Assembly: GCA_009746045.1 (NCBI GenBank)
Contig: RPFO01000296.1
Span: 2,577,677 to 2,641,676 of the forward strand
Source: Mesostigma viride
Lineage: Eukaryota > Streptophyta > Mesostigmatophyceae > Mesostigmatales > Mesostigmataceae
Reading direction: 5' to 3'
DNA: 64,000 bases
Position numbers and translations under genes: made by a program. The first letter of the stretch is position 1; each line of letters begins with the position of its first letter. The notes beneath the pieces are model-generated. The model was not told the origin of the DNA. It searched no databases and saw only the letters and a list, made by a program, of their open reading frames with translations. Positions 63,353 through 64,000 of the stretch are shown here, one piece after another.

Positions 63353-63751
63353 CGTTGTAGTTACGGACGTAAATTAGGTCTTTTGCCTCAGTTGTCCCTA
63401 GGTTTACGTTTAGGCTCCTACCGGGACATTATTGTCTTCGTAACAGTACTGTGGTACATTGGGTGCCGTTGGGCGCCGCGCCGCGTACTTTACTAGTGGT
63501 CCTGATCCTTTGGTAGAATGTAGTGGACCAGCGTGCATCAGTAGATGTAGTGGACCAGCGTGCATCTGTAGGCGAGGGCCATGTCGGCCCGAGCGTGTTG
63601 GACCGTTGGTGACCATTTATGCGTGTTCTACCCCTTGTGTGTGCACTCGGCGTGTGTTAAATTAATTAACACATATAGGCTTGGGTCACGGCAGTGTAGT
63701 TGTGTTTCCTTCCTCTTTTCCTGGAGTAAACGGGTTTTGGTAAATGGTTGT

Positions 63752-64000
63752 ATGGCGTATTATAGTAACACATACGTTAATGCATTGAGATCAGCTCCGT
63801 CACGTTCGTCTTTCGCCAGAGGTTTGAGTAGAGGAGGCCTGACCAGTTTAGGTAGTATCAGGCCCATTAGAGGTAGAGGCGGAGGTAGATATCCGCGGCG
63901 TAACAATGGTTCCGGAGGAACTTCAGTAGGTAGAGAACAAGACGACGATCCCTTGCCACATACGCCTTTTCAAGACCCCTTCCGCGTCCAGGAATACGAA
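63752..64000 (+). CDS. G3 Arg/Gly-rich leader ORF (runs off the window)
   Basis: Starts MAYYSNTYVNALRSAPSR within the LTR, crosses the primer-binding site at 63907 and stays open to the window edge. The counterpart in G2 starts at 16994 and has almost the same residues. Confidence 0.35.
   Translation, partial: MAYYSNTYVNALRSAPSRSSFARGLSRGGLTSLGSIRPIRGRGGGRYPRRNNGSGGTSVGREQDDDPLPHTPFQDPFRVQEYE

Larger units (their letters stand above)
62385..63905 (+). repeat. G3 5' LTR, split by a LINE derivative
   Basis: TGTTAC at 62385 to GTAACA at 63905. Removing the inserted 938 bp and one target copy leaves about 573 bp, the G2 LTR length. Confidence 0.88.
62385..64000 (+). mobile_element. Chromovirus G3, left part only (same family as G2)
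   Basis: A 5' LTR (62385-63905, interrupted) followed by the primer-binding site and leader, identical in layout to G2 but on the + strand. It runs off the window. The LTR is close to the G2 LTR, with scattered differences and a small insertion near 63660. Confidence 0.88.

Overview
The window looks like nuclear DNA of a green-lineage eukaryote, most likely a streptophyte or other green alga with a repeat-rich genome. The reasons are spliceosomal introns (GTGAGT/GTGCGT donors, AG acceptors), Ty3/gypsy chromoviruses and a Ty1/copia element, LINE fragments whose ORF2 C-termini look like the RTE/Proto2 group, TTAA-flanked DNA elements, and one host gene ending in a domain that reads like the land-plant root-cap/LEA-related family (PF06830 type). 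Species cannot be fixed from sequence alone. Nothing prokaryotic (operons, ribosome sites, CRISPR) is present.

Layout. 1-24.3 kb is an old chromovirus (G1, + strand), missing its left LTR in this window. It is split by a TTAA-flanked DNA element (2.7-4.6 kb) and a young complete chromovirus of another family (G2, 6.62-17.41 kb, - strand, 5-bp duplication CTAAG), and its right LTR is split by a second TTAA element (22.1-23.8 kb). G2 carries a small ORF resembling the RNase H1 hybrid-binding (viroplasmin) domain upstream of gag, and both chromoviruses carry an extra ORF after the chromodomain. 24.3-26.6 kb is a pile of 5'-truncated LINE ends, a solo LTR and a GGC-rich tract. 27.6-28.5 kb is a SWIM zinc-finger (MULE/FAR1-like) relic. 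29.2-41.9 kb is bracketed by two nearly identical inverted arms of about 1.34 kb; the left arm holds a very young Ty1/copia element (identical 432-bp LTRs, duplication GATTT), and the centre holds LINE ends, one with a (CATC)n run of about 70 units.

42.4-61.3 kb is the one convincing host gene (+ strand, about 19 kb). A signal-peptide exon ends in phase 1. It is followed by a tandem array of twelve symmetric phase 1-1 exons (mostly exactly 117 nt, 39 residues) encoding a cysteine-rich module, then three or more diverged cysteine-rich exons, and two exons encoding the root-cap-like domain. Introns are nearly as conserved as exons, with exact 500-bp and 1430-bp unit repeats, so the array is still expanding by duplication. 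The predicted product is a secreted, disulphide-rich extracellular protein whose repeat number changes in whole modules without shifting frame.

61.5-64 kb holds an LTR remnant starting 156 bp after the host stop codon (it contains the first AATAAA) and the left part of a third chromovirus (G3, same family as G2) whose LTR is split by a 938-bp LINE derivative carrying only ORF1 and a 3' end. A recurring theme is a LINE 3' end made of a short CTCCC-type hairpin plus a 4-6 nt repeat tail. Insertions as short as 42 and 46 bp consist of almost nothing else and are flanked by perfect target duplications.
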